From contig JAYJMM010000123.1 in the NCBI GenBank assembly GCA_037349105.1, forward strand, positions 8,742,001 to 8,806,000: a stretch of 64,000 bases of DNA, written 5' to 3'. Under the pieces are notes generated by a model. That model made no database searches and was not told the origin of the DNA. It worked only from the letters and a program-made list of their open reading frames with translations. This document shows, piece by piece, positions 63,705 through 64,000 of the stretch; the first letter of the stretch is position 1; every line of letters begins with the position of its first letter. The stretch is from Limnomonas spitsbergensis (lineage: Eukaryota; Chlorophyta; Chlorophyceae; Chlamydomonadales). Position numbers and translations under genes: made by a program.

Positions 63705-64000
63705 GTGCGATGGCTGGCATGGCTCCGCTTCGTGCATGTCTGTGTGCTTCTTTCCCGATCAAGTGCTGAACGAGTGCAGATGGAGCCCCGTGGCCTTTTG
63801 GCCGGGGAAACACCTGGAACCGAGGAACACCAGGAGCACTTAAAACCCAGCCTTCAGAACCCGAATGGGTTTCGGAGGCCTCTAACTGGAGGGCACTGCT
63901 GTACTCTGGGGCCAAAGGGCCAGGCTGCCTAGCTGCCTGCCTGGAGCAAATCGACAGTGAGCGAGCCAATACATACATTTTAGGTTTAGCGCTTGGTCTG

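Overview
The window is nuclear DNA of an intron-rich eukaryote, most likely a green alga. All genes have many short exons with canonical GT/AG borders and pyrimidine-rich acceptors. The largest gene is a ceruloplasmin-type multicopper oxidase, the class that includes the algal ferroxidases. TGTAA, the usual chlorophyte poly(A) signal, lies downstream of several genes. The genus could not be determined. Exon borders were called by eye from splice consensus, reading-phase continuity and protein sense; no alignment or transcript data were used.

Layout. (1) About 1.47-14.6 kb, plus strand: 11 exons of a divergent nitrilase-superfamily (C-N hydrolase) protein whose N-terminus is not found; intron 4 carries a 68-copy 42-bp minisatellite and intron 2 a 26-copy 40-bp one. 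(2) 17.8-20.8 kb, plus: a tentative 9-exon gene for a Gln-rich protein of unknown function. (3) 22.8-45.0 kb, plus: a 22-kb, about 49-exon gene for a secreted multicopper oxidase of about 2,180 residues, with one complete copper centre and a Cys-rich tail of seven C-x4-C-C modules. (4) 45.0-47.8 kb: repeat-rich intergenic DNA with fold-back elements. (5) 47.9-49.0 kb, minus: ribosomal protein eS12, head-to-head with (6) 49.3-53.2 kb, plus: UDP-glucose 4-epimerase, 352 residues in nine exons. (7) From 55.6 kb, plus: an MFS transporter running off the right edge, with three large minisatellites (27, 31 and 22 bp units) and a perfect hairpin in its introns.

How the genes relate. eS12 and GALE are housekeeping genes sharing a 342-bp bidirectional promoter region. 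The multicopper oxidase is predicted to be secreted, with one type 1 and one trinuclear copper site, as expected of a ferroxidase. I see no evidence that the genes form a single pathway. The long open frames over the minisatellites are artefacts of repeats lacking stop codons.

The most notable points are the permuted order of the copper-ligand motifs and the C-x4-C-C tail of the oxidase, the nitrilase-like gene, tandem repeats that begin at exon ends and copy the 5' splice site, and a dispersed fold-back family carrying TGTAA.
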